Of a stretch of 64,000 bases of DNA, positions 54,430-64,000 are shown piece after piece. Below the pieces are notes generated by a model. It was not told the DNA's origin. It saw nothing but the letters and a program-made list of their open reading frames with translations, and ran no database searches. The DNA comes from Dysidea avara (taxonomy: Eukaryota; Porifera; Demospongiae; Dictyoceratida; Dysideidae): positions 18,679,633-18,743,632 of the forward strand of contig NC_089274.1 of the NCBI RefSeq assembly GCF_963678975.1, given 5' to 3'. Within the stretch, counting starts at the first letter, position 1. Every line of letters begins with the position of its first letter. The translations under genes and the position numbers were made by a program.

Positions 54430-55150
54430 AGACATCTAAATGTGATCCATTACTTCTGTTTGGAGCTTGCTGTCAGTAACATTATCGTCCATGTAAATTA
54501 CTAGTCGAATACCCTGAGATCCACTGATGGCTTGAGAATCTTTGTACTCTTGGGGCTATGCATAGACCGAAGGGAAGCCAGTTAAATTGGAAAGTCTTCC
54601 TTGAAGTGTAGGAGATGACAAAATTGAGGGGCTATTGGGACAATAAAGATGACATCCTTCAGGTCCACTTTGGCCATCCAGTCGCTTCTCCTTAGGAGAG
54701 CTTTCACTCTGTATAGCACCTTCATCTTAAAATGCTCATCTTTCTTTGGTACTACTAGGAACACATTCAAGTAGAATCCCTGAAATTTGATGTATGGCCT
54801 GCTTCTGCAGAGGGACTGAATCTCCTTCTGCAGTATTGCTGCATCCTCTGATGGTTGCAGGGTGGAAGATTGTGGACAAGCTAAGAAGGGAATGTGATGA
54901 CACATGGCTCCTGGGCTAGGTCTTTCCTGAATAGGCTGATTCTGCCAGCAAAGATCTGACTGGCCTTGACAAAATTTAATGGTCTCTGCCATTTTGGCAA
55001 TGTGCTTCTCTGAGACAGCTGAATCCATGGTGGAGCCTCTATCCAAAATTTACAATTACAAATTACAAATTCTCTAGTGCAAGAGATAGGTCCATTATGG
55101 TTTGAGTGAAGCTGGATTGGCTTCTCTGAAGCCTTTTGTGTACACATTCA
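54430..55150 (-). pseudogene. DIRS-type reverse transcriptase remnant
   Basis: Minus strand. Frame 55046-54582 reads FLVVPKKDEHFKMKVLYRVK, then SDWMAKVDLKDVIFIVPI; after a frame change come GFPSVYA and IRLVIYMDDN near 54485. The order (VPKKD, DLKD, PFG-like, YMDD) and wording match the reverse transcriptase of the DIRS element at 60.1-62.3 kb, including the EHFKM string. At least two frame breaks and several stops; RNase H and recombinase are absent. Older than the neighbour copy. Upstream sequence to 55150 keeps weak similarity to the linker before the reverse transcriptase. Confidence 0.75.
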
Positions 55151-55236
55151 GAACAATCAGTGGTGTGACCTCTGACACTTGCTGATTGTATTCTCTGACA
55201 CCCTTTGTCTTGGTGTGTACTTTTGCACCTTTGGGG

Positions 55237-55716
55237 TTACCCTGTTGAGTGTATTGACACCCTGGTGGTGGTCACTAGACACTGCTTTGAGTGTCTTTTA
55301 CAGCCCTTTGAACATTCATACTGTTTATATAGTTCAAATAACATACAGTTAAGGTTTCCAGTCTTGTTAAGTTTTTTGTGACCCTGCCCCTGCATAGCCA
55401 CTTCCCTTGCTCCTGTTGTCATCCATATAGGGAGGAAGAAGATTGTTTTTAAGTTCCTTATCTCCTCCATGTGGTCTTTCAGTTTGCATTGAAAAGAAAA
55501 ATAGAAAGAAAGAAAAAACAAACAGAAATGGAGCGGCATCCTTGATTGTGTCTTCATCATCAACAAGGGTATTTCTCTGTTCAGATGCATTGAGACTTTT
55601 TGATGTTGCTGTGGTGCATTGCCAGTCAGTTTAAAGAGCTGGCTCTGCTGATAAAATTTATCTTTGTGGCTTTCTTTGATCTGAAGTGTCAAGTGGTATA
55701 TATATAACAACCACAA
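55237..55716 (-). pseudogene. unassigned frame upstream of the DIRS remnant
   Basis: An open frame of 159 codons directly upstream (on the minus strand) of the reverse transcriptase remnant. Its position suits a gag region, but composition is mixed (Phe-rich in the middle, Lys/Gln-rich ends) and I find no motif in common with the gag-like ORF at 62.2-63.3 kb. It could be a chance frame. Confidence 0.25.
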
Positions 55717-56014
55717 ATACCATTGCCATATGAAGCCTTAAATGAGATACCAAGCATCACACTGCCACTAAAATCTATATATATATATAAAGCTGTCTGT
55801 CTGTCTGTCTGTCTGTCTGACGGTCACGCTGCTTACTCACCAGACTTGGCGTGAATCGACACAGTCTGCGCTGATAATGAATCGCTCATCATCCGCCTGC
55901 TCTAAGATTGTTATCACGAGTTCACGCGTGCTTCCGTTCATTCTCTACAGCGCGTAGAAGGCCAAGGTGTAGAGAAAACTTGAGCAACATTCCTTTGAAA
56001 ACCACAGCACATAC

Positions 56015-56082
56015 TGTTCAAGTGGTAGAACGCCTGACTAGCGTGTAAGAGTTCGTGGGTTCGAATCCATGTGTTGACAGAT
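56015..56082 (+). repeat. tRNA-like SINE head
   Basis: A-box AGTGGTAGAACG at 56021-56032 and B-box GGTTCGAATCC at 56058-56068, followed by a T-run at 56082. The D-arm can form (GTTC/GAAC), but the anticodon and T stems pair poorly, so I treat it as a SINE or pseudo-tRNA rather than a tRNA gene. Confidence 0.5.
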
Positions 56083-56616
56083 TTTTTTTTCTTTCTACTC
56101 AGTACCTTTTTGTGAACACCTTTTTAAAACACGACTTTTAGCTCGTCGTATCTTGGCATGCAAAGCACGTATGGAGGCGGGACTTTAGCGAAATTAAATG
56201 CCCATCATCTGGCAACTCGAGATGTGCTTTTGTTCGCTCTTTATAGGGCGATGAAGGCACTGGTGTAGGGAAGGATCACTGAAAAGTTGAGCTACATCCC
56301 TGTCAAAACCACTGATAAACAACTGTGGCTATTTGTGCACCTCCCTTAAAGTTACGGAATAGTTTAAAATGTGTGGGCGGAACAAACTACGAAACCTGCT
56401 TTAAACCAAGCAGGGATAAATAATTTCAACAACTGTGTTGTGTTAGCAATACAACTAATTGTGCTTGTTTGTTTTTACTGTAGAACAACGACTGTTCCTG
56501 GGTGTGTGGTCCACAATAGAGCGATGTTTTATAAAAACGCACCGCCAAAAACCAGACTAACAGATTACTGAATCCTTATAATTTCAACACAGGTGACTAA
56601 ACAACTAAAATATCTA

Positions 56617-56762
56617 GGTCCTGTGGAAGCCATTTTTTAAGTTACTGGTTGTATAGACGTTTTATTGAACTTTTAGTGGTTTTTTCGAGTGAAACAAGCT
56701 CTTTGAAGGCTTGTATCTGAGTCACTGGGAAGAAACACGCCAAAAACGCTTCCACAGGACCT
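56617..56762. mobile_element. small TIR element with TA target
   Basis: GGTCCTGTGGAAGC and GCTTCCACAGGACC are exact inverted ends, flanked by TA on each side (56615-56616, 56763-56764). 146 bp, non-coding, nested in the putative Helitron. Confidence 0.8.
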
Positions 56763-58370
56763 AATAAATTTAAAATAAAGCGTCACTATGCCCCAGAAAT
56801 GCCAATAGAGCCTACAGCTTTTGCTGTATTTGGCGGCGAAAAAACATGGTAGTGACAGCTGGAGCTGGGCTTACTTGTGTTACTACAACAAATTGTAGTG
56901 TTCCACCTGCCTCAAACTACACTGTAGCTACATAAAAACATTAAATATGAAGAGCTTCACCTTCATTTAAACCTTTTCATGCTGCTAGACTGGTTTTATG
57001 GGCTTCTCAAAAAGTATCGATAGGCATTCAAAATTTTGAATGATTGCCCGTGACTATACCGTAACCTTAACCCCAAGTTATTATAACCAGCCAGGGTTCA
57101 ATCCCCACCTAGGTCATAACTTTTTTTTTTCGCTTTTGGGACCTTTTGATGCACCTTTTTGTTCTATCTGAAGTCTTCGTCTACAAATTCTTATGCTCAG
57201 TTTTTCAGCACTGGCACTTAACTGCCTCACATCATAGGGACTCTTATAGCACTTTTGGGATAGGGCAGGCAAATTGCCAACATGTTTGTCCATCTGTATG
57301 TTGGTTCAGTGTGTTGTATTAGAGTAGGTAAAAGCTTCTTTCATCAGTATCCAGAATATCTGCATCTTTGTTTTAAGCACATAGGTGTGCACTGACATGA
57401 AAAACTGTTTATTCAGACTTACCTCAATACTGCTGTAGTAAATAGGCAGCTTGCATGATTGGACACTAAAATACTACTGTGCATCTGAAAAATGATAATA
57501 CTGGAACCATGCAGATCCATAGTTTACATCAAGGAACTGCATCTGACCTAGCACAACTGTTTCACTATAATCCTGCTTACATGCTTTCACTCTAAAGATT
57601 CGTACATTACCTTAATGGTCAATTACACTGCAGGTGTTTCAAAACTGGGTTTTTGTATGGCAAGAGGTATATGTGTCACTGCAACATCAGAACTGAAAGT
57701 GCATAGCATAGGACAAGTTCTGAATCTTTGTGCTTGCCATGCAGTAACTATAACTGCAAATTGTGTTGGCTTTAAATTATGCCCAAGTTCATTTCTCTTT
57801 GTGACAGTCAGCAAGGTAAACATCATAATGTAGAAACTGAAACTGTACCATGTGTACACAACCTGTATGTAATGTAGGGTATACTGTATACAATTGCCTT
57901 AGCTCACATGCAGTTTAACTAATTAGACCTGCATGCTCATTATTTTGCTATATTATGTACTGCATAAGGATCATGTACTTTAAAGCACTATCGACATACA
58001 TGCTACACAGCAAATATAGGACACTGATATTTATGCTTGGTTCCCAATATATTAATTATTGTTGCAATAGTTGTCCTGCATGTAAAGCAGCAAAGGTTTT
58101 GTTTGTTCTTTACAGCACATTAAAGTCACTGGTAGGGAAGACGCATTGAACAATTGAACTACATTCCTGTAAAAACCACAAACAATAAACTTTAGTGTTT
58201 TGCATCATTAATGACATAAGGAAACCTCATGCTCTTTAAAAATGTGACATCACCATGTACTCTACATAGCTACATGAGCAGTGTTGGTATTTAATGCTTG
58301 ATCCCTCTTCCTGGCATTAAAATGTTTAATGTGGAGATGGTCCTGCACGTAGGGCAGGTACCAATGCTAG

Positions 58371-58960
58371 TGTATAATATAATGACAATTAGTTAAGTCT
58401 CTTGTAAACAATGGTGAAACAAAAGCAGAATATAGTAAAAAAAAATATTGACATTCCATGATACATTACCAATGTTTAATGGGTCAATAACAACAGAAGC
58501 TCCTAAGTGCCTCTAGGCATAAATAAGCTCCTGATAATACCACTCCAATAGAGTCAACTTGGTTCAAACTTGTATCTATCATTGAGCTTTTAATTTCTTA
58601 GTTGACTTCCAATAATCATAGCAGCAGACTTCAGCATTCTAACATGAACAAGAACTACTAATCCATGATTATTTCATCCTGGCTTTTGTTTTGAAGGCCG
58701 CACCTTTTTACAGCTAGGTGTTTAGTTATAGTTAAACCCCACCAGGAGTATGATATTGTAGTTGTAGTTATCAACCTGAGGCCAAGGCAAAGTGAGGTTG
58801 AGATGTTGATAACTAGATATCCTAGGATTGCAGGTGGGATTTAACTGGCTTCTATCCCACCCTTTGAAGCAGTCAAGTTCATAAACAATGTGTCAATAAG
58901 CTAGACAAGCATGTCAGCTGTGTGTGGCTTCAATTTTTGCTGAACTTGTAGTTTTACTAT
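58371..58960. other. intergenic with a small fold-back
   Basis: 58732-58851: AGTTAAACCCCACCAGGAG and AGGTGGGATTTAACT form outer inverted ends, with GATATTGTAG / ATATCCTAGG and TTATCAACCTGAGGCC / GTGAGGTTGAGATGTTGATA inside. The flank before 58961 is unique sequence next to the DIRS 3' terminus. Confidence 0.5.
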
Positions 58961-59036
58961 ATAATTCATAAATGGTTCAGACCATGGAGTGATTGCCAGC
59001 TATTTGGAATTATATGAAGAAGGTGAAGTTGAGCAT

Positions 59037-59142
59037 ATCAACAGTGTTTGGCCAGTTCTCTCATTTGAACAGCTTTTCGCAGTAAAAAATATCCTCCGGA
59101 TAAAAAATAAAAACCCACAATCGAACCACCCACTTCGGCCTT
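59037..59142. repeat. DIRS 3' inverted terminal repeat
   Basis: Inverted match to 63365-63470 over 106 bases with about three differences. It contains GCAGTAAAAAATATCCTCCG and ACCCACAATCGAACCACCCA. Confidence 0.9.
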
Positions 59143-59191
59143 TTGAATAGCTGCAACCATTCCCTACGGGATGGGTGGGTGGGTGGGACCG

Positions 59192-59306
59192 TTGATATGC
59201 TCGACTTCACCTTCTTCATATAATTCCAAATAGCTGGCAACCACTCCGTGGTCTGAGCCATTTATGAATTATAATTCAGAAGGCTCAGTCTCACATATCA
59301 ACAGTG
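59192..59306. repeat. DIRS internal complementary region
   Basis: 59192-59272 is inverted to the 3' end piece at 58961-59045. 59271-59306 is inverted to the 5' end piece at 63466-63500. The two halves meet at GAATTATAATTC. It overlaps the end of the recombinase ORF (stop at 59291), as in other DIRS elements. Confidence 0.85.
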
Positions 59307-60295
59307 TTGTTTGTAGCTGGTTGACTGTGTTGGCTGAGCACCACTCTGCCGAATGATGGGTTGTCTGTCGGTCTATAGTAAAATCGTTGAAAAGTTGACT
59401 CAGAACTCCAACCTGCAGCTTTGAGGATATCTGAGGTTGAAATCCCTGCTGATGCCGCTGCAGACGAGGAGGCTCCTCTTACAGAGTGAGCACCAAATAT
59501 TGAAGTATCAATGCCTGAAGCTTCCAGTAAGGACTTGAGCCATCTAGCCACAGTACTTGAAGACACCGCCTTATGTGGCTTGATGATTGCTACCAACAGC
59601 TTGGTTTCCCTTTCCCGAAGGGGTTGTGTTCTACCCTCATATTCCTTCAAGGTTGACACTGGACACAATCTACTCCCTCCTGGAAGAGGGGGAAAAAAGA
59701 AATTTGTAATCTGTGATGTGGACCTTGACTGCTTGGCCAAGGTGCTTGGATAAAAACAGACTCCGTCTGGCTTGTACACCCGTTTAGATATATCCAGTTT
59801 TGACAGATCAGCTGATCTTGATGGGCGAGACAATGCAAGCAGCATTGTCACTTTCCGTGATAGGTGTTTCAAGGACAACGTCTGATTGTCCCCTAGTGTG
59901 TCAATGTAGTTTAGCACTTTCTGAACATCCCAGGTCTGTGAAAAACGTGGCAGTGGAGGTCTGGCATGAAAGACTCCCTTTTCAAGCCTGCAGACCAAGG
60001 GGTGTTGGCCAACTGTGTAGCCATCGATCTTCTCATGAACTGAGGAAATTGCCGACCGATAGGCATTTACAGAGCTGTATTGGTACCCCTCCTTGTAGAG
60101 GTATGCCAGGAAGTTTGCCACCTGGGCTATAGGGCTACGAAAGGGATCTGAACCCCGTTCAGAACACCAGCAGTGCCACTTAGTGAATAATGAGTCATAG
60201 GACTTGTTTGTTTTAGTCCTCCAGGAACTAAGCATAAGTTCTGTAGCTTCCTCCGAAAGCTGCTGACCTCTGTATCTCTCCCTGAGATATGCCAT
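59291..60295 (-). CDS. DIRS tyrosine recombinase
   Basis: 334-residue tyrosine recombinase (phage-integrase fold) that inserts the circular DNA of the element. I start at the ATG at 60295 (MAYLRERYRGQQLSEEATEL); the frame is open up to 61024, but that part is the other-frame shadow of the RNase H/methyltransferase ORF. The SAM-like core-binding domain spans about residues 15-110 (SWRTKTNKSYDSLFTKWHCW, VANFLAYLYKEG). The catalytic domain holds the first Arg in SRPSRSADL, the His-x-x-Arg box in AHSVRGAS (about H270 and R273) and the Tyr nucleophile in FQRFYYRP (about Y306/307). All key residues are visible and the frame is intact to the stop. It overlaps the polymerase ORF by about 170 bp, which is usual for DIRS. 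Confidence 0.88.
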   Translation of the reverse strand: MAYLRERYRGQQLSEEATELMLSSWRTKTNKSYDSLFTKWHCWCSERGSDPFRSPIAQVANFLAYLYKEGYQYSSVNAYRSAISSVHEKIDGYTVGQHPLVCRLEKGVFHARPPLPRFSQTWDVQKVLNYIDTLGDNQTLSLKHLSRKVTMLLALSRPSRSADLSKLDISKRVYKPDGVCFYPSTLAKQSRSTSQITNFFFPPLPGGSRLCPVSTLKEYEGRTQPLRERETKLLVAIIKPHKAVSSSTVARWLKSLLEASGIDTSIFGAHSVRGASSSAAASAGISTSDILKAAGWSSESTFQRFYYRPTDNPSFGRVVLSQHSQPATNNTVDM

Positions 60296-62285
60296 ACGGC
60301 TAGTTGTGGGAGCATCAGTGAGTTGTCCCTGTTGACCATTATCTCGGTTTCTGTTGTTATTAGTTTGGGATAATCCACCAACATGTATAGGAGTGTGGGA
60401 TACCATGGTTGGGATCTCCACACTGGTGCTACCAGCACTATGTTGGCTTGTTGAGTCTGGACCTGAGAAAGTGTCCGGCCTATCAGATTCCATGGTGGGT
60501 TGGCATACCCCTTGATGTGGGTCCACACTTGGAGAAATGCGTCTGTTGCTTCTGCAGATGGATCTGGCCGCCAACTGAAGTAGCGTGGGCACTGGGCAGA
60601 CAGACGAGTCGCAAAGAGATCCACTTCCAGTGGACCAAAGTTTTCCTGTATTTTGTGGAATATGGAGGGAGACAGCTTCCAGTCTGTCCTGTCTGTCTGG
60701 GCTCGTGATTCTGCATCTGTGATAGTGTTCTGGATTCCGGGGAGGTGTTGAGCTGTGATGTGTATATTCCTCTCCAGACACCACATCCACAGATCCTTTG
60801 TCAGATTGACCAGGTCTCTTGAGACTGTCCCCCCCAGATGGTTGATGTAAGCAACTGCTGTGGTATTGTCGATCCTCAGCAGGATGTTTAGTTTGGACTT
60901 GTTTTTTGCAAATGACTGTACTGCTAGTGTTGCTGCCAGCAACTCCAAGCAGTTGATGTGGAGGGTTACCTCCTTTTGTGACCATGCTCCCCTTGTGGTT
61001 TGTATTCCACAGCGAGCTCCCCATCCCTGCAGTGATGTATCGGAGTCAATAATCATGTCTATCTCCATCTTGAGGAGAGTCTTCCCATTCCATTTGGACA
61101 TCTCCGTGTCCCACCATTTCAGCTCTTCCAAGCTGGCTGGCGAGAGGGTCAGTGTACCCTCGTAATCCTGGGAGTTGGTCTCCAGGGCATTGGAGAGAGC
61201 CATCTGCAGGTTTCTGTAGAAGAGGGGTGCAGGGGGAATTATGCATGTCGTTGAATTCATTTTGCCCAATAGGCGTGCTAGTATTCAGGCTGAGGTTGGC
61301 CCCACCATCCTCCTTATCTGTCGAGACTCTGCTCGAATCTGTTTTATCTTGGCAGGAGGAAGTCGTAGCTCCATATTGATGGAGTTGACTATGAGACCCA
61401 AGAACTCTATGGTCTGATCTGGGGTGAGCACAGATTTCTCTGTGTTGATGATGAATCCCAGACACTCTAGTAGGTATACTACAGCTTGAGACTGATCCAG
61501 AGCTTGCTCCTTGGACTCTGCCATAAGGAGTATGTTGTCTATGTAGACAATCATCCGAATCCCTCTCTGGCGTAACACAGCCAGGGCTGGTTTCAGAGTC
61601 TTTGTGAACACCCATGGGGTGGAGCAGAGGCCAAAAGGAAGGCAGGTGAAGCAGAAGGTTTTCCCTTGGAATTGAAACTGCAGGTATATCTGATGTGATT
61701 GGTGTATCGGAATTGTAAAGTATGCGTCCTCAGGTCGATCTTTGCCAGCCAGTCTCCCTGCTCCAGTAGGTCCTTCAGGGTGTGAATGCCCTCCATCTTG
61801 AAGTGCTCTGGGTGAACAAAGCTGTTTAGTGCTTTGAGGTTGATGACGGGTCTTTGCCCCCCATCCTTTTTGGGTACCAGAAATATTTTTGAGTAGAAGT
61901 CCCTCTCCGAGGGGCACTCCACAGGTTGTATCACCTGTTTCTGTAGGAGCTTGAATATTTCCTCCTGTATTAGTGTGACCTGCTCCGAGGTATAGTGTGG
62001 AGTTGGCCGTGACTCTTGGCGTGGCATTGCCACAAAGTCTATCCGGTATCCCCGTACCGTACTTAGTACCCACTGGTCCTGCGTTATGGCAGACCAGTTT
62101 GCCAAATAATGAGCCAACCTGCCTGCCTGCGGCAGGTCTGGTTGATGGCAATGTTCTACTCCGAGACATGCAATCTGATTCAATAGGATACTTTTCCAAT
62201 TCATTATCACACTTTTTGTAAAGGTGTGTGCATGAGTCACTTGTTCCAAGTGTTCTTCTGGAATAATTTTCCTTGGCTTGGCCAT
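60127..62285 (-). pseudogene. DIRS reverse transcriptase-RNase H-methyltransferase ORF
   Basis: Reverse transcriptase with FLVVPKKD-type IFLVPKKDGGQRPVINLKA, WLAKIDL, TCLPFGLCSTPWVF and MIVYIDNILLM; the expected YxDD has Asn for the second Asp, which should abolish activity. RNase H follows with all four acids: DSDTSLQGWGA, NCLELLAA, RIDNTTAVAY, TDAESR. After it comes a DNA N6-adenine methyltransferase-like domain, characteristic of DIRS, with DLFATRLSAQC and the NPPW motif in GYANPPWNLI. Two lesions: a one-base loss near 61731 splits DLKD from the following residues, and an in-frame TGA lies at 61287-61285 between reverse transcriptase and RNase H. Otherwise one continuous ORF, so decay is recent. 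Confidence 0.88.
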
Positions 62286-63321
62286 CCTCTCTGGGCTCCT
62301 CCCCCTCCTCGTGTTGGCTTGCGAGAGTAACCCCCGGCTGTTGGGGGGCCTGGTCGAAAAAACGGCTTGGACGTGCCAAGGGTGGACCTCATTGCCTTCA
62401 CTTGATCCACATGCTGCTTCGACTTTTGGGCAAACTCTGGCCCAAATAAAGAGGGCGATGCTTTTTTCTCTGAAGTTTGAGTCCTCCGAAGTTTGAGTCC
62501 TCCTCGACCAGTGGGAGCAGTGCCTTATTCATCTGTGAGATGACCTTTGTACGTCGGAGGTGACTGATTCGGGCACTGTCCAGTAGCTTAACTGCATCTG
62601 TGGCAGTGCTAACAGTTTCCTTTGGGACGTCCTGCTTTGTTTCCAGGATGGCACTAAGTGGGGCAAGGGCATCAAGCACATGGGATTGGATTGTAGCCAA
62701 CTCCTTGTCCACAGCCTTGGTTGCTGGTGGTATCTCAGTTTTGAGGTAGCTATCCAGCTGAGGTGTCCGGGATGCTGTCACTTTAGGAAGAGAGTACACA
62801 TTCCTTACTTTCAGGCAGTCTGCATACTCCAGTCTACTGGTACAGGCTTGTGAGATAATAGACCCCGTATCCTCAGACACTGCGGCTACGTTGGTGGGGG
62901 CAGCTTGGTGCTTACCCGGTCCCATGGGCTCGATATCAGAGTTGTACTCCCACTCAACTACCTCGTTGTATTGAGGTGTATCAGGAATGTCCTCCCAGGA
63001 TTGGGTCCTCTCACAAGTGGGGCTCCTCGAGTTTCTGTCATGGCGGCCACGTGTTTCTCCCCGAGGTGGCGACACCGATCTACTCCGAGATCGCTCAGGT
63101 AAGGAGCTGGTGTTCTCTCTCCGAGAGTGTGACCCGCCTCTGTGGTCCGAACTACTCCGAGATCGTGACCTCGAGGGTGAGTGACGTCTATGGCACCGGC
63201 GAGAGTGCCGCTTGCCATGCTTCTTCCGCTTCTCCGAGCGATACTTCAGCTTATTCAAGTCATTCTGTAAGCCGTCAAACTTGTCTGAAAGGTTTTTAAC
63301 TAGAGACTCTAGTTCAGACAT
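62237..63321 (-). pseudogene. DIRS gag-like ORF
   Basis: First ORF of the element. It starts 44 bp inside the 5' inverted terminal repeat (MSELESLVKNLSDKFDGLQN, a heptad-like coil), then an Arg/Ser-rich stretch (HSRRCHRRHSPSRSRSRSSS) resembling SR proteins and suited to RNA binding, an acidic stretch, and an alpha-helical part to 62510. The direct duplication GAAGTTTGAGTCCTCC at 62472-62487 and 62488-62503 (16 bp) shifts the frame; the frame with FGPEFAQKSKQHVDQVKAM then runs to a TGA at 62239-62237, overlapping the start of the polymerase ORF. A structural protein of the retroelement particle by analogy; no zinc knuckle seen. Confidence 0.75.
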
Positions 63322-63364
63322 GACCGTTCAAAATTAACTGCGAACACGTGTTTCAGCTAAGAAA

Positions 63365-63470
63365 AAGGCCGAACTGGGTGGTTCGATTGTGGGTTTTTAT
63401 TTTTTATCCGGAGGATATTTTTTACTACGAAAAGCTGTTCAACTGAGAGAACTGGCCAAACACTGTTGAT
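63365..63470. repeat. DIRS 5' inverted terminal repeat
   Basis: Inverted partner of 59037-59142. The gag ATG lies 44 bp further in on the minus strand, so the repeat probably carries the element's promoter. Confidence 0.9.
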
Positions 63471-63493
63471 ATGTGAGACTGAGCCTTCTGAAT

Positions 63494-64000
63494 TATAATT
63501 CATAAATGGCTCAGACCACAAAGTGGTTGCAAGCTATTTAGAATTATATGAAGAGGGTGAGGTCGAGCATATCAATGGTGTATGGCCAGTTTCCATTCTC
63601 AAACAGCTATTTCGCAGCTCTAATTATTGCACACTCCTGTGTGTTAGTTTAAAAGGAACCCACAATCGATCCCACCTCGGTCTTTGAGTAGCTTGAACTC
63701 ATGCATTACTCCGGGTGGGAGGGTGGGACCATTGATATGCTCGACCTCACCCTCTTCATATAATTCTAAATAGCTTGCAACCACTTCGTGGTCTGAGCCA
63801 TTTATGAATTACATTTCAGAGGGCTCAGTCTCACATATCAGTGGTGAGGTTTGTAGCTGCAGCCAAATTCAAATGAGAGCACTGCTCTACCCTAGACTGA
63901 GGCCTCTGATAACTCTTTGGAGAGCTGATTCTGAGGACTAGTTAGTTGGCTGCTTACAGGGCGTCGATTATGACTGCCCATATATTCAGATCATTGGATG
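63494..64000 (-). mobile_element. 3' end of a second, older DIRS copy (cut by the window edge)
   Basis: Repeats the 3' end plan of the first copy in the same order: end piece 63494-63585, diverged inverted repeat region 63586-63730, internal complementary region 63731-63845 (CCATTGATATGCTCGACCTC ... GGCTCAGTCTCACATATCA), then the last codons of a recombinase. From about 63940 the minus strand reads SSESALQRVIRGLSLG then a stop, aligned to WSSESTFQRFYYRPTDNPS of the first copy, so the Tyr nucleophile is lost. The inner repeat region is clearly more diverged than that of the first copy. Head-to-tail with the first copy and continuing beyond the window. Confidence 0.8.

Larger units (their letters stand above)
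55774..58370 (+). mobile_element. putative non-autonomous Helitron, 2.6 kb
   Basis: The 5' end TCTATATATATATATAAAG follows an A, and the 3' end is CTAG followed by T (58367-58371), the A/T insertion rule of Helitrons. Ten bases before CTAG is a GC-rich hairpin, CCTGCACGTAGGGCAGG (58342-58358), extended by GGT/ACC with one bulge. There are no inverted termini and no target duplication. A (CTGT)n tract lies at 55792-55818. The interior has no Rep/helicase frame; it holds a tRNA-like unit (56015-56082), a second B-box-like GGTTCAATCCC at 57095-57105, a small TIR element (56617-56762), and three related GAAGGCACTGGTGTAGGGAA-type segments near 55960, 56245 and 58115. Confidence 0.55.
58961..63500 (-). 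mobile_element. near-complete DIRS retrotransposon
   Basis: Tyrosine-recombinase retrotransposon on the minus strand: gag-like ORF, reverse transcriptase-RNase H-methyltransferase ORF, and overlapping recombinase ORF. Inverted terminal repeats of 106 bp at 63365-63470 and 59037-59142 differ at about three positions. Outside them are unique end pieces: 63466-63500 at the 5' side and 58961-59045 at the 3' side. The internal complementary region (59192-59306) is complementary to both end pieces joined at GAATTATAATTC, exactly the DIRS plan in which the circle junction is rebuilt during replication. No target duplication is expected. At 63494 a second copy follows without a gap. Frame breaks in gag and polymerase mean this copy is probably dead though young. 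Confidence 0.9.

Noticed and set aside
56015-56082. A tRNA gene with possible AGC anticodon
   Set aside because: Only the D-arm pairs well; the anticodon stem and T stem have several mismatches, so it is listed as a SINE head instead.
60296-61024. N-terminal 243 codons of the open frame ahead of the DIRS recombinase
   Set aside because: It overlaps the RNase H/methyltransferase ORF in another frame, has no conserved motif and a shadow-like composition. The recombinase is taken to start at 60295.

Overview
The window is nuclear DNA of an invertebrate animal, most like a demosponge. The evidence is eukaryotic GT..AG introns of only 49-55 bp in a gene at the left edge, three intronless genes of the animal NRF-6 (nose resistant to fluoxetine) acyltransferase family, AT-rich repeat-dense intergenic DNA, and a mixed transposon load (DIRS, Ty3/gypsy, non-LTR, pogo/Tigger, hAT-like, Helitron-like, tRNA-derived SINEs, fold-back elements). 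The species cannot be fixed from the sequence alone.

Layout. 1-1.65 kb: last exons of an unrecognised plus-strand gene. 3.4-5.6 kb: NRF-6-like gene 1 (+). 11.5-13.8 kb: NRF-6-like gene 2 (-), the most divergent. 40.4-42.6 kb: NRF-6-like gene 3 (-), a close paralogue of gene 1. These four are the only host genes I can support well. The three NRF-6-like genes are multi-pass membrane proteins with a secreted cysteine-rich N-terminal domain and a C-terminal acyltransferase_3 domain. They look like a local family expanded by duplication, with a near-identical DNA tract between genes 1 and 3 that suggests gene conversion.

14-35 kb is repeat territory: an old direct duplication (about 14.0-15.9 and 22.0-23.4 kb) whose two copies act as empty sites for later insertions, fold-back palindromes at 21.0, 24.5 and 32.4 kb, MITE families with one to several copies, and a pogo/Tigger-type transposase remnant at 25.9-26.4 kb facing a broken HIRAN-ULP1 protease gene (28.0-26.9 kb) that abuts a transposon end. 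35-40 kb has a possible first exon, the 3' end of a non-LTR element, a TIR element and a Ty3/gypsy remnant with a large internal deletion. 42.6-54 kb holds a perfect 28-bp hairpin, a 5'-truncated non-LTR reverse transcriptase with a mutated active site, and two hAT-type MITEs with exact 8-bp target duplications.

54.4-64 kb is dominated by retroelements. An old DIRS reverse transcriptase fragment is followed by a 2.6-kb putative Helitron and then an almost complete DIRS element on the minus strand (gag, RT-RNase H-methyltransferase, tyrosine recombinase, inverted terminal repeats, internal complementary region). A second, older DIRS copy abuts it head to tail and runs off the right edge.

Open reading frames of 60-120 residues scattered through the window are mostly chance or repeat-derived and are not listed.
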